Shown here in pieces: positions 1 through 5,516 of a DNA stretch of 10,168 nucleotides. The stretch is taken from assembly GCA_001898095.1 (NCBI GenBank), contig MKSH01000115.1, positions 2,629 through 12,796 of the forward strand, written 5' to 3'. The notes under the pieces were generated by a model that was not told the origin of the DNA, did not search any database, and worked only from the letters and a program-made list of their open reading frames with translations. Each line of letters begins with the position of its first letter. The first letter of the stretch is position 1. The translations under genes were made by a program, and so were the position numbers. The stretch is from Solirubrobacterales bacterium 70-9 (GTDB taxonomy: Bacteria; Actinomycetota; Thermoleophilia; Solirubrobacterales; 70-9).

Positions 1-2
1 GC

Positions 3-806
3 GAGCTGATCGGGGACCGGCGGATCGCCGGCGTCACCCTGACCGGCTCCGATGCCGCCGGCGTCAGCGTCGGCGAAGCGGCGGGCCGGGCGATCAAGCC
101 GGTGGTGCTGGAGCTCGGCGGCTCCGATCCGTTCATCGTCCTCGGCGACGCGAACCTGGAGAAGGCCGTCGAGGTCGCGGTCACCGCCCGCTTCCAGAAC
201 ACCGGTCAGAGCTGCATCGCGGCGAAGCGCTTCATCGTCGTCGAGTCCGCGGCGACGGAGTTCGAAGAACGCTTCGCCACCGCCGCCGCGGACCTGCGCC
301 GCGGCGCCCCGATCGACCCCGAGACCCAGCTCGGCCCGATGGCCCGCGAGGACCTGCGCGACGAGCTCGCCGGGATCGTCGAGGCCTCGGTCTCGGCCGG
401 CGCCACGGTGCTGACCGGCGGCAAGTCCCCGGAGGAGCCGGGTGCCTGGTACGAGCCGACGGTGGTCAGCGCCGCCGCCGGCACCGACGCCCCGGTGTTG
501 CGCGAAGAGACCTTCGGCCCGGTCGCCGCCGTGGTCCGCGTCGCCGACGAGGCAGCGGCGATCGAGCTCGCCAACGAATCGGAGTTCGGCCTCGGCTCCT
601 CGCTCTGGACCCAGGACCTGGAGCGGGCCGAGAAGCTGGCCGCCGACATCGAGGCGGGCATGGTCTTCGTCAACGCGATGACCGCCTCCGACCCTCGCAT
701 CCCGTTCGGCGGCGTGAAGCGCTCCGGCGTCGGCCGCGAGCTCGGCGGCGAATTCGGCATGCGCGCTTTCATCAACGCGCAGGCAGTGGCGATCACCGAG
801 GTCTAG
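3..806 (+). CDS. NAD(P)-dependent succinate-semialdehyde dehydrogenase, Sad/YneI type (5' end outside window)
   Basis: Oxidises an aldehyde, most likely succinate semialdehyde, to the acid with NAD(P)+ in the cytosol. The open frame enters from the left edge and ends at TAG 804-806, leaving 267 residues of a family that is usually about 455 long, so the N-terminal NAD-binding part is missing. Visible motifs: VTLTGS of the cofactor domain, the catalytic-base Glu in ELGGSDPF (codon 111-113), the nucleophile Cys in NTGQSC (codon 213-215), [10 protein letters not shown], and the C-terminal [20 protein letters not shown], the AAKRFIV segment after the cysteine and LGPMAR closely follow E. coli Sad (YneI) as I remember it, which favours this subgroup over GabD or betaine-aldehyde enzymes. 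Substrate is inferred. It converges on the FMN reductase gene with a 6-base gap, so the two transcripts probably overlap. Family call is secure. Confidence 0.93.
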   Translation, partial: ELIGDRRIAGVTLTGSDAAGVSVGEAAGRAIKPVVLELGGSDPFIVLGDANLEKAVEVAVTARFQNTGQSCIAAKRFIVVESAATEFEERFATAAADLRRGAPIDPETQLGPMAREDLRDELAGIVEASVSAGATVLTGGKSPEEPGAWYEPTVVSAAAGTDAPVLREETFGPVAAVVRVADEAAAIELANESEFGLGSSLWTQDLERAEKLAADIEAGMVFVNAMTASDPRIPFGGVKRSGVGRELGGEFGMRAFINAQAVAITEV

Positions 807-812
807 GGCTGC

Positions 813-1478
813 TTATTTCCTAGGCGCGGGAGCTCCCCCCGCCGCGAGGCGCATCAGGTCGGAGCCGAGGTCGATCTCCAGTTCGGCGCCGCCGGCGCTG
901 CCGTACTCGTGTTGGTAGCTGCCCCAGGAGGACTCGCGGATCCGCTCGGCGAGCCCGGCCTCCATCAGCACCAGGAGCTCGGTTGCGGCGCGCCCGATCC
1001 GCTCCTCGAGCGCCGTGTCGGCCCAGTCCTCGGTGGCGGCGAAGAGCGAGGTCGGGACGGTCAGCGCGCGCATGTAGGCGAACAGCGAGCGCATCGCCTC
1101 GTCGACCACCAGCGCGTGCCGGGCGGTGCCCGCGGTCGCCGCCGGGGCGACCGGCTTGGCGATCAGCAGATCGTTGTCGAGCAGGTCGAAGAACGACTTG
1201 AACAGGCCGCTGACCCCGGCCTTGTAGATCGGCGTCGCGGCGATGATCCCGTCGGCCTCGGCGAGCTTCTCTATCGCCGCCTTGAGGCCCGGGCCGTTCA
1301 CCTGGGAGACGAGCGCGGCGGCGATCTCGTTGGCGAGCGTGCGCAGCTCGATCGTCGAGACAGAGACCTCGATCCCGCGCTCGCGGGCGGCGGCGGCGGT
1401 CCGCGCCGCCAGCCGGTCGGCGAGCATGCTGGTCGAGGAAGGGTCGCTCGCGCCCGCGCTGACGACGACGAGCTTCAT
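813..1478 (-). CDS. NAD(P)H-dependent FMN reductase, CE1759 family (partner of the LLM monooxygenase)
   Basis: A 221-residue flavodoxin-fold reductase that should reduce FMN with NAD(P)H and pass FMNH2 to the monooxygenase encoded two genes upstream. The N-terminus VVVSAGASDPSSTS (about residues 4-17) is the first strand plus the Ser/Thr-rich FMN-phosphate loop. ATPIYKAGVSGLFKSFFD (about 81-98) is the flavin-contacting segment typical of NADPH-dependent FMN reductases. The protein resembles the group described as LLM-partnered FMN reductases (CE1759 family), which occurs beside CE1758-type luciferase-like proteins; the neighbour here is of that type, which supports the call. Start ATG overlaps the stop of the MarR gene (ATGA), implying translational coupling. 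It is the last gene of the operon and ends 6 bases from the convergent dehydrogenase, with no room for a separate terminator. The partnership is inferred from context. Confidence 0.88.
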   Translation of the reverse strand: MKLVVVSAGASDPSSTSMLADRLAARTAAAARERGIEVSVSTIELRTLANEIAAALVSQVNGPGLKAAIEKLAEADGIIAATPIYKAGVSGLFKSFFDLLDNDLLIAKPVAPAATAGTARHALVVDEAMRSLFAYMRALTVPTSLFAATEDWADTALEERIGRAATELLVLMEAGLAERIRESSWGSYQHEYGSAGGAELEIDLGSDLMRLAAGGAPAPRK

Positions 1479-1906
1479 GCCGCCACCAACTTGCGGCAGA
1501 CATCCCTCAGCTCGATCAGCTCGTCGTTGTCGAGCGCCGCAGTCATCCGCCTCGCCACCCCGAGCGCGTGGGGGCGGCCCGTCCGATGTTGCTGCAGGCG
1601 ACCCTCCTCGGTGAGCGAGAGGCGGATGCCGCGGCCGTCTTTGCTGTCCGTCGCACGTTGCACCAAGCCTCGCTCCACCAGTCGATCGACCATCCGCGAG
1701 AGGGCGGGCTGGCTGAGAAGCACGCGGCGGTTCAGCTCCCCGAGTCGGATCGGCTCGGGGGACTTGGAGAGCGTGTAGAGGACGTCGTACTCCCTCATGC
1801 TGACCTCGGCCCAGACGTCTTCAGCAGCGAGCTGCCGCATGATCTCGGCGTGGGCGGTGAGGAGCGCTTCCCAGGCGTCGTTGGCGAGGCGCGAGCGGCC
1901 GGGCAT
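1475..1906 (-). CDS. MarR-family transcriptional regulator
   Basis: A 143-residue winged-helix protein. An N-terminal dimerisation helix (about 8-30) is followed by MREYDVLYTLSKSP and LGELNRRVLLSQPALSRMVDRL (helix-turn-helix, recognition helix about 65-77), a wing ending RATDSKDGRGIRLSLTEEG (about 84-102), and a C-terminal helix pair (about 110-141). The spacing and the D-x-R-G wing motif are classic MarR. Its start overlaps the monooxygenase stop by one base (TGATG), and its own stop overlaps the FMN reductase start by four, so all three proteins are probably made from one transcript in coupled fashion. The likely role is control of its own operon through the palindrome at 3140-3157. The ligand is unknown; a substrate of the monooxygenase, or a quinone or oxidant, would be typical of the family, but nothing in the sequence shows it. 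The gene lies between the two enzyme genes rather than at the operon edge. Confidence 0.93.
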   Translation of the reverse strand: MPGRSRLANDAWEALLTAHAEIMRQLAAEDVWAEVSMREYDVLYTLSKSPEPIRLGELNRRVLLSQPALSRMVDRLVERGLVQRATDSKDGRGIRLSLTEEGRLQQHRTGRPHALGVARRMTAALDNDELIELRDVCRKLVAA

Positions 1907-3102
1907 CAGCTCGCCACCTCCTCCGCCTGTGCTGCCGCGACCTCGGCGCTGTCCTGATAGGGGGATCCGCCGGTGACGTTGTCGCCGCGGTTGGCGTTCG
2001 GGCGCGGTTGGCGGGCCGGGGCGTCGCCGTACTTCTCGGCGACGAGGCTCGCGTGGGTGGGGGCTTCGGCGCGCGCGCCCGGCGCCCGCAGCGTCTCGAA
2101 CTCCTTGCGCAGCACCGGCACCACCTCGCCGCCGAGCAGCTCCAACTGCTCGAGCACGATCTCCAGCGGCAGGCCCGCGTGGTCCATCAGGAAGAGCTGG
2201 CGCTGGTAGTCGCCGAAGTGCTCGCGGAAGGTGAGCGTCTTCTCGATCACCTCCTGCGGGCTGCCGACGACCAGCGGCGTCGCCGCGGTGAAGTCCTCCA
2301 TCGAGGGCCCGTGCCCGTATACGGGGGCGTTGTCGAAGTAAGGGCGGAACTGGCGCTTCGCGTCCTGCGAGTTCTTCGCGATGAAGGCCTGGCCGCCGAG
2401 GCCGACCACCGCCTCCGCCTCGGTCCCATGACCGTGGTGCGCGTAGCGTTGGCGGTAGAAGCCGATCAGCCGTTCGTAGTGCTCGGCGGGCCAGAAGATG
2501 TTGTTGGCGAAGAAGCCGTTGCCGTAGTAAGCAGCCTGCTCGGCGATCTCCGGGGTGCGGATCGAGCCGTGCCAGACGAAGGGCGGCACGTCGTCGAGCG
2601 GGCGCGGGGTGGAGGTGAAGCCGGTCAGCGGGGTGCGGAAGTTCCCCTCCCAGTCGACCACGTCCTCGCGCCAGAGCCGGTGCAGGAGGTTGTAGTTCTC
2701 CAGCGCCAGCGGCAGGGACTGGTTGATCTCCTGGCCGAACCAGGGATAGACCGGGGCGGTGTTGCCGCGGCCCAGCATCAGGTCGGTGCGGCCCTTCGAG
2801 AGGTGCTGGAGCATCGCGTACTCCTCGGCGATGCGGACCGGGTCGTTGGTGGTGATCAGCGTCGTCGCCGTGGTCAGGATCAGCCGCTCGGTGGCGGCGG
2901 CGACGTAGGCGAGCAGGGTGGTCGGGGCGGAGGAGAAGAAGGGCGGGTTGTGGTGCTCGCCGATCGCGAAGGCGTCGAGGCCGACCTCCTCGGCCTTCTT
3001 CGCGATCTGCACCACGGCGTCGATCCGCTCCGCCTCGCTGGGCGTCTGCCCCGTGACCGGGTCCTTGGTGATGTCCGATACCGAGAAGATTCCGAACTGC
3101 AT
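1906..3102 (-). CDS. Luciferase-like (LLM class) FMN-dependent monooxygenase, CE1758 family
   Basis: A 398-residue bacterial-luciferase-fold flavoprotein, expected to use FMNH2 and O2 to oxidise an organic substrate. Supporting segments: the first strand MQFGIFSVSD, GLDAFAIGEHHNPPFFSSAP (41-60, the His/Asn flavin-side motif), a strand-and-loop segment after residue 70 (LILTTATTLI), the segment GRTDLMLGRGN, FVWHGSIRTPEIAEQAA, and a late VVGSPQEVIEKTL segment typical of LLM proteins. It resembles the CE1758 family, which is paired with CE1759-type FMN reductases as here. About 60 residues beyond the barrel are rich in Ala, Pro, Glu and Asn and look disordered. The start is ATG 3102, preceded by a strong purine run (GGAAGGAAGG, about 7 bases upstream). 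It is the first gene of a three-gene operon. The substrate cannot be told from sequence; alkanesulfonate- or alkanal-type monooxygenases are related alternatives. Confidence 0.9.
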   Translation of the reverse strand: MQFGIFSVSDITKDPVTGQTPSEAERIDAVVQIAKKAEEVGLDAFAIGEHHNPPFFSSAPTTLLAYVAAATERLILTTATTLITTNDPVRIAEEYAMLQHLSKGRTDLMLGRGNTAPVYPWFGQEINQSLPLALENYNLLHRLWREDVVDWEGNFRTPLTGFTSTPRPLDDVPPFVWHGSIRTPEIAEQAAYYGNGFFANNIFWPAEHYERLIGFYRQRYAHHGHGTEAEAVVGLGGQAFIAKNSQDAKRQFRPYFDNAPVYGHGPSMEDFTAATPLVVGSPQEVIEKTLTFREHFGDYQRQLFLMDHAGLPLEIVLEQLELLGGEVVPVLRKEFETLRAPGARAEAPTHASLVAEKYGDAPARQPRPNANRGDNVTGGSPYQDSAEVAAAQAEEVAS

Positions 3103-3139
3103 GTCAACGCCTTCCTTCCGCGCGCTCCGTGCCTTGATT

Positions 3140-3157
3140 TAGATGCATTTGCATATA
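3140..3157 (-). promoter_or_regulatory. Palindromic operator and promoter of the monooxygenase operon
   Basis: An AT-rich island in a GC-rich window carries ATGCAttTGCAT (3143-3154, perfect 5-bp arms). It extends with one mismatch per arm to an 18-bp imperfect palindrome beginning TA and ending TA. Size and symmetry fit a MarR dimer site. Read toward the operon (minus strand), TAAGAT at 3162-3157 is a plausible -10 element, so the palindrome would overlap the -10 and the transcription start. That is where a repressor would block RNA polymerase. Assignment to the MarR protein of the same operon is inference; no -35 match is convincing. Confidence 0.55.
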
Positions 3158-3200
3158 TCTTAGCGCAGCAATACCTTGTGTCTGTGACCGATGACCCTAG

Positions 3201-3431
3201 GCGCCTGCGCCGATCAGCATCGCCCTGCTCGGCGGCATGCAGTTCTCACTGATCGGCGGCCTCAGCGCCCGCGTCCCCGCCGACGCCCGGATCACCCTCC
3301 ACGCCTTCGCCCTCGGCGGCCACTCGGTCGAGCGCGCCCCCGGCAGCGACTCCGAGACGGGCTCCGAGATCTCGATCTGGTCGCTCGGCCTCCGCGGCGG
3401 CACTAAGGTCCGCCGCGTCCGCGGCGCGTAA
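3201..3431 (+). pseudogene. Remnant of a LiaF/DUF1707-type C-terminal domain
   Basis: An open frame bounded by in-frame stops at 3192 and 3198 on the left and TAA 3429-3431 on the right. Almost every codon ends in G or C, as in real genes here. The translation runs ISIALLGG, FSLIGGLSARVPADARITL, HAFALGG, EISIWSLGLRGGTKVRR. This alternation of short beta strands with LxGG turns recalls the C-terminal domain of actinobacterial DUF1707 and LiaF-like cell-envelope proteins. Only about 76 residues remain, the N-terminal domain is absent, and the only ATG (3237) lacks a ribosome-binding site. A near-identical 12-base repeat (3225-3236 and 3249-3260, 11 of 12 matching) sits where an inner portion seems to be missing, as expected of deletion between repeats. 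It could instead be a small expressed gene of 64 residues (3237-3431). Family resemblance is from memory. Confidence 0.45.
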
Positions 3432-3451
3432 GGGACGGAAGGGGACGGAAG
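3432..3451. repeat. Tandem 10-base direct repeat
   Basis: GGGACGGAAG occurs twice head to tail directly after the TAA of the LiaF-like remnant. The core GGGACGG also appears in inverted orientation (CCGTCCC) at 3541, 3797 and 3828, so this motif recurs through the intergenic stretch. Confidence 0.75.
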
Positions 3452-3484
3452 GGATGCGGCGCCGAAAGCTGGCGCCCGGGGGAA

Positions 3485-3548
3485 AGGGACCCGGCCCTCT
3501 CGTAGGCGGTCCGGGCAGGCTGTGGCCGCCTACGAGAGGGCCGTCCCT
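3485..3548. repeat. Perfect 18-bp inverted repeat, 16-base loop
   Basis: Arms 3492-3509 and 3526-3543 are exact reverse complements (core CTCTCGTAGGCGG). With two unpaired C at 3490-3491 the pairing continues for five more base pairs (AGGGA with TCCCT), giving a 64-base element. No T-run follows on either side, so it is not a standard intrinsic terminator. Confidence 0.85.
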
Positions 3549-3667
3549 CGGGGAGAGGCGCGAGGGCGCGGGTCCCGTGCGGGTCGCGGCGGAGATCCGC
3601 GACGAAGGTGTCGGCAGCGTCACGTTCCCACAGGCAGGACGCCACGAACGCAGCCTTCCGTGACAGA

Positions 3668-3729
3668 CCCAATGTTGATGGGCCGAAAAGCGCTCTATAT
3701 CAGCGCTTTTCGGCCCATCAACATCTGGG
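3668..3729. repeat. Perfect 23-bp inverted repeat, 7-base loop, extended to 27 bp
   Basis: Arms 3672-3694 and 3702-3724 are exact reverse complements and contain GGGCCGAAAAGCGCT. The loop is CTATATC. One bulged C (3725) lets CCCA (3668-3671) pair with TGGG (3726-3729), giving 27 paired positions in a 62-base element. This is the strongest hairpin in the window. It resembles a small palindromic mobile repeat or a structured RNA more than a terminator, as no T-run follows. Confidence 0.9.
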
Positions 3730-3758
3730 CGTTGTGGAGGTGTGACGTCTTCCCCCGA

Positions 3759-3783
3759 GAAGCGCACGGTCCCCGTGCGCTTC
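3759..3783. repeat. Perfect 11-bp inverted repeat, 3-base loop
   Basis: Arms GAAGCGCACGG (3759-3769) and its exact reverse complement (3773-3783) with loop TCC. On the plus strand it is followed by CCCCCAGG, not a T-run. Confidence 0.8.
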
Positions 3784-3841
3784 CCCCAGGACGGGACCGT
3801 CCCCGGCCGCAGGGGCCCCGAGGCGCGCCGTCCCCGACAAT

Positions 3842-3884
3842 GCGTTCGCAGTTCCCCGTACGGGCTACGGGGAACTGCGAACGC
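3842..3884. repeat. Perfect 19-bp inverted repeat, 5-base loop
   Basis: Arms 3842-3860 and 3866-3884 are exact reverse complements (GCGTTCGCAGTTCCCCGTA), with loop CGGGC. The arms share no clear sequence with the other hairpins nearby, so this is not simply another copy of one element. Confidence 0.88.
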
Positions 3885-3907
3885 TCGCCGCCGGCGACCC
3901 GAGCCCC

Positions 3908-3985
3908 GCCGACCAGGGCTCAAAAGCTGTTGATCATGGCGTCGGGCGGCAAGAAAAGGGGCAAGAAGTAAGGTCCCTGGTCGGC
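3908..3985. repeat. 11-bp inverted repeat enclosing a purine-rich segment
   Basis: GCCGACCAGGG (3908-3918) and its exact reverse complement (3975-3985) enclose 56 bases that are richer in A than the surroundings. The enclosed segment holds an 11-codon open frame ATG 3936 to TAA 3971 (MASGGKKRGKK), with no good ribosome-binding site. Whether the pair has a function is unknown. Confidence 0.6.
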
Positions 3986-4108
3986 CCGCCGCCGCGTGCG
4001 GCGGCGCCGGGGTCCGCGGGGGGCGCAGCTTGGGAAGTCCTGCCCAGCGCGGTGCACGGGCAGGGAATAGCGCCTAGTCTTTGGAACCTTCCCCGAAGGA
4101 ACGCCACG

Positions 4109-5494
4109 ATGAGCATTCTTGACGACGCAATTCGCGAGCACCTCGAACTGAAGCGCGCCCACGGCGCTGACGAGGGGGAGCTCAAAAAACTCGAGGACGA
4201 GGCCTTCGGCCCGCCGCAGCGGCCCGATGAGATCGACCCGTTCGACGAGGCGCCGACCGAGTTCCTGCTCTCGCCGGACCAGGGCGCGGCGGATGCGCCG
4301 GCCGTCGGCGACGAGGCGGCGCGGGGCGGACGCCGTCCCGACATCGCCGACCTGCAGGAGGCGCCGCCGATCGAACCGGAGACCGGGGAGGGCGACGCCC
4401 CGGCCGCCGAGGCCGCGCCGGCCACGGGGGAGAGCGACGCGCCGCCCACCGGCGAGGCCGACGCTGCGCCGCCGACCGGCGAGGCTGCCCCGCCCGGCGC
4501 CGCGCCGCTGTTCAACGCCGACGATGAGCTGTCTCCGGCCCCGGACGCGCCGCCGCCGAGCCCCACCGACGCCGCCGAAGTGCCCCTGCCCCCGCCGCCC
4601 GACGAGGCACCGGCCGCCGAGGTCCCGCCGCCGGCGTCCGAAGAGGCCCTGCCGCCGCTCACCGACGAGGCCGCGCCGGCGGCCGACGACGCCACCGCGC
4701 CGCCCGTCGCCGAAGAGGCCCCGGCACCTCCCGCCGAGGGGCAGCCCGCGGCCGCGCACGAGATCGTCCCCGACGCCGGTCCCGACACCGACGAACGGCA
4801 CGTGATCGCCGACCAGCCGACGCAGATGTTCGACGTCCAGTCGCAGATCGACGCCGAGGCGCCGGCGACGCCGACCGAGCAGGAGAGTCCCAGCGACGAG
4901 GAGCTGGTCGACGCCGCCCAGTCCCAGCCCCCCCGCTTGGCGCCGCCCGCGCCGGAGGAGGACGCCGGTCCCGACGACGCCGGACCGCCGACCGAGCTCC
5001 ACGAGCAGCCGCCGCTCGACACCCGCGGCCCCGACGCCGAGGTCGCGGGCCACCCGCCGACCGACGAAGAGTCGGCCGAATTCGACTTCTTCAACGAACA
5101 GCGGCTCAGCGACGAGCTCGACCAGGCGCTCGAGGCGCCGATCACCGACGAGCGCCCGCTGCCCGAGTACGAGGACGGCGAGTCCCAGCCGGGGATCTTC
5201 GACTTCGAGCGCGAACGGCGCCGGCCCTACGAGGAGGACCCCTCCGAAGAAGTGCTGCGCCGCCACGACGCGCCGGAGCCGCCCTCGGAGGAGTACGAGC
5301 AGCCCGCGGAGGAAATGCCGCGCGGCGGCGACCGGGACCAGCGCTCCGACGAGGAGGACGACGGGCCCGACTACGACCCGGACACCGGTCACGAGGACGT
5401 GCTCGAAGACACGCCGCGCTTTCTCGAGGACGCGCCGGAGGACGACGACCTCTGGTTCGAGCAGAAGCCGCCGAAGGACTTCGATCTCGACTGA
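4109..5494 (+). CDS. Acidic proline/alanine-rich protein of unknown function
   Basis: A 461-residue protein. The start is ATG 4109 with GAAGGA 8 bases upstream; a TAGTCT sequence at 4075-4080 could be its -10. Residues 1-35 (MSILDDAIREHLELKRAHGA and what follows) look like an amphipathic helical pair. About residues 50-330 are low-complexity Ala/Pro/Asp/Glu, including repeated TGEADA-like units near 100-130. A short more ordered patch QPTQMFDVQSQ lies mid-protein. The C-terminal 110 residues are aromatic and acidic (ESAEFDFFNEQ, GIFDFERERRRP) and end LEDTPRFLEDAPEDDDLWFEQ-KPPKDFDLD. No cysteine, signal peptide or membrane segment is visible, so it is probably cytosolic and largely disordered. 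From memory, similar proteins with the same two ends occur in Thermoleophilia; I know no function. It precedes the ABC exporter by 22 bases and may share its transcript. Confidence 0.85.
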   Translation: MSILDDAIREHLELKRAHGADEGELKKLEDEAFGPPQRPDEIDPFDEAPTEFLLSPDQGAADAPAVGDEAARGGRRPDIADLQEAPPIEPETGEGDAPAAEAAPATGESDAPPTGEADAAPPTGEAAPPGAAPLFNADDELSPAPDAPPPSPTDAAEVPLPPPPDEAPAAEVPPPASEEALPPLTDEAAPAADDATAPPVAEEAPAPPAEGQPAAAHEIVPDAGPDTDERHVIADQPTQMFDVQSQIDAEAPATPTEQESPSDEELVDAAQSQPPRLAPPAPEEDAGPDDAGPPTELHEQPPLDTRGPDAEVAGHPPTDEESAEFDFFNEQRLSDELDQALEAPITDERPLPEYEDGESQPGIFDFERERRRPYEEDPSEEVLRRHDAPEPPSEEYEQPAEEMPRGGDRDQRSDEEDDGPDYDPDTGHEDVLEDTPRFLEDAPEDDDLWFEQKPPKDFDLD

Positions 5495-5516
5495 GGCGGC
5501 GATCGAGGCCGAGGGC

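Larger units (their letters stand above)
3432..4108. other. Long non-coding stretch with many inverted repeats
   Basis: About 680 bases without a convincing gene. Open frames exist on both strands, but they run through the palindromes, are Arg/Pro/Gly-rich, and match no family I know. The stretch holds, in order: a tandem 10-base repeat (3432-3451), a 6-bp hairpin (3458-3476), perfect inverted repeats with stems of 18, 7, 23, 11 and 19 bp (listed separately or below), an 11-bp pair enclosing 56 bases (3908-3985), an 8-bp GC hairpin (3988-4005), and a 7-bp pair (4039-4064) just before the next gene. The 7-bp pair at 3583-3589/3597-3603 has a 7-base loop. The right end must contain the promoter of the gene at 4109. 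Confidence 0.8.

Noticed and set aside
2008..3252. Long plus-strand open frame opposite the luciferase-like gene
   Set aside because: It is the antisense shadow of a clear LLM-family protein and shows no recognisable domain.
3403..3971. Several open frames on both strands of the hairpin-rich stretch (3403-3672 minus, 3246-3923 minus, 3522-3971 plus)
   Set aside because: They pass through the perfect palindromes, which forces complementary peptide patterns. They are Arg/Pro/Gly-rich and lack convincing starts or ribosome-binding sites.
3432..4064. CRISPR array or IS-element ends as an explanation for the repeats
   Set aside because: The hairpins differ in sequence and spacing, so there is no repeat-spacer pattern. 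No transposase or target-site duplication is visible.
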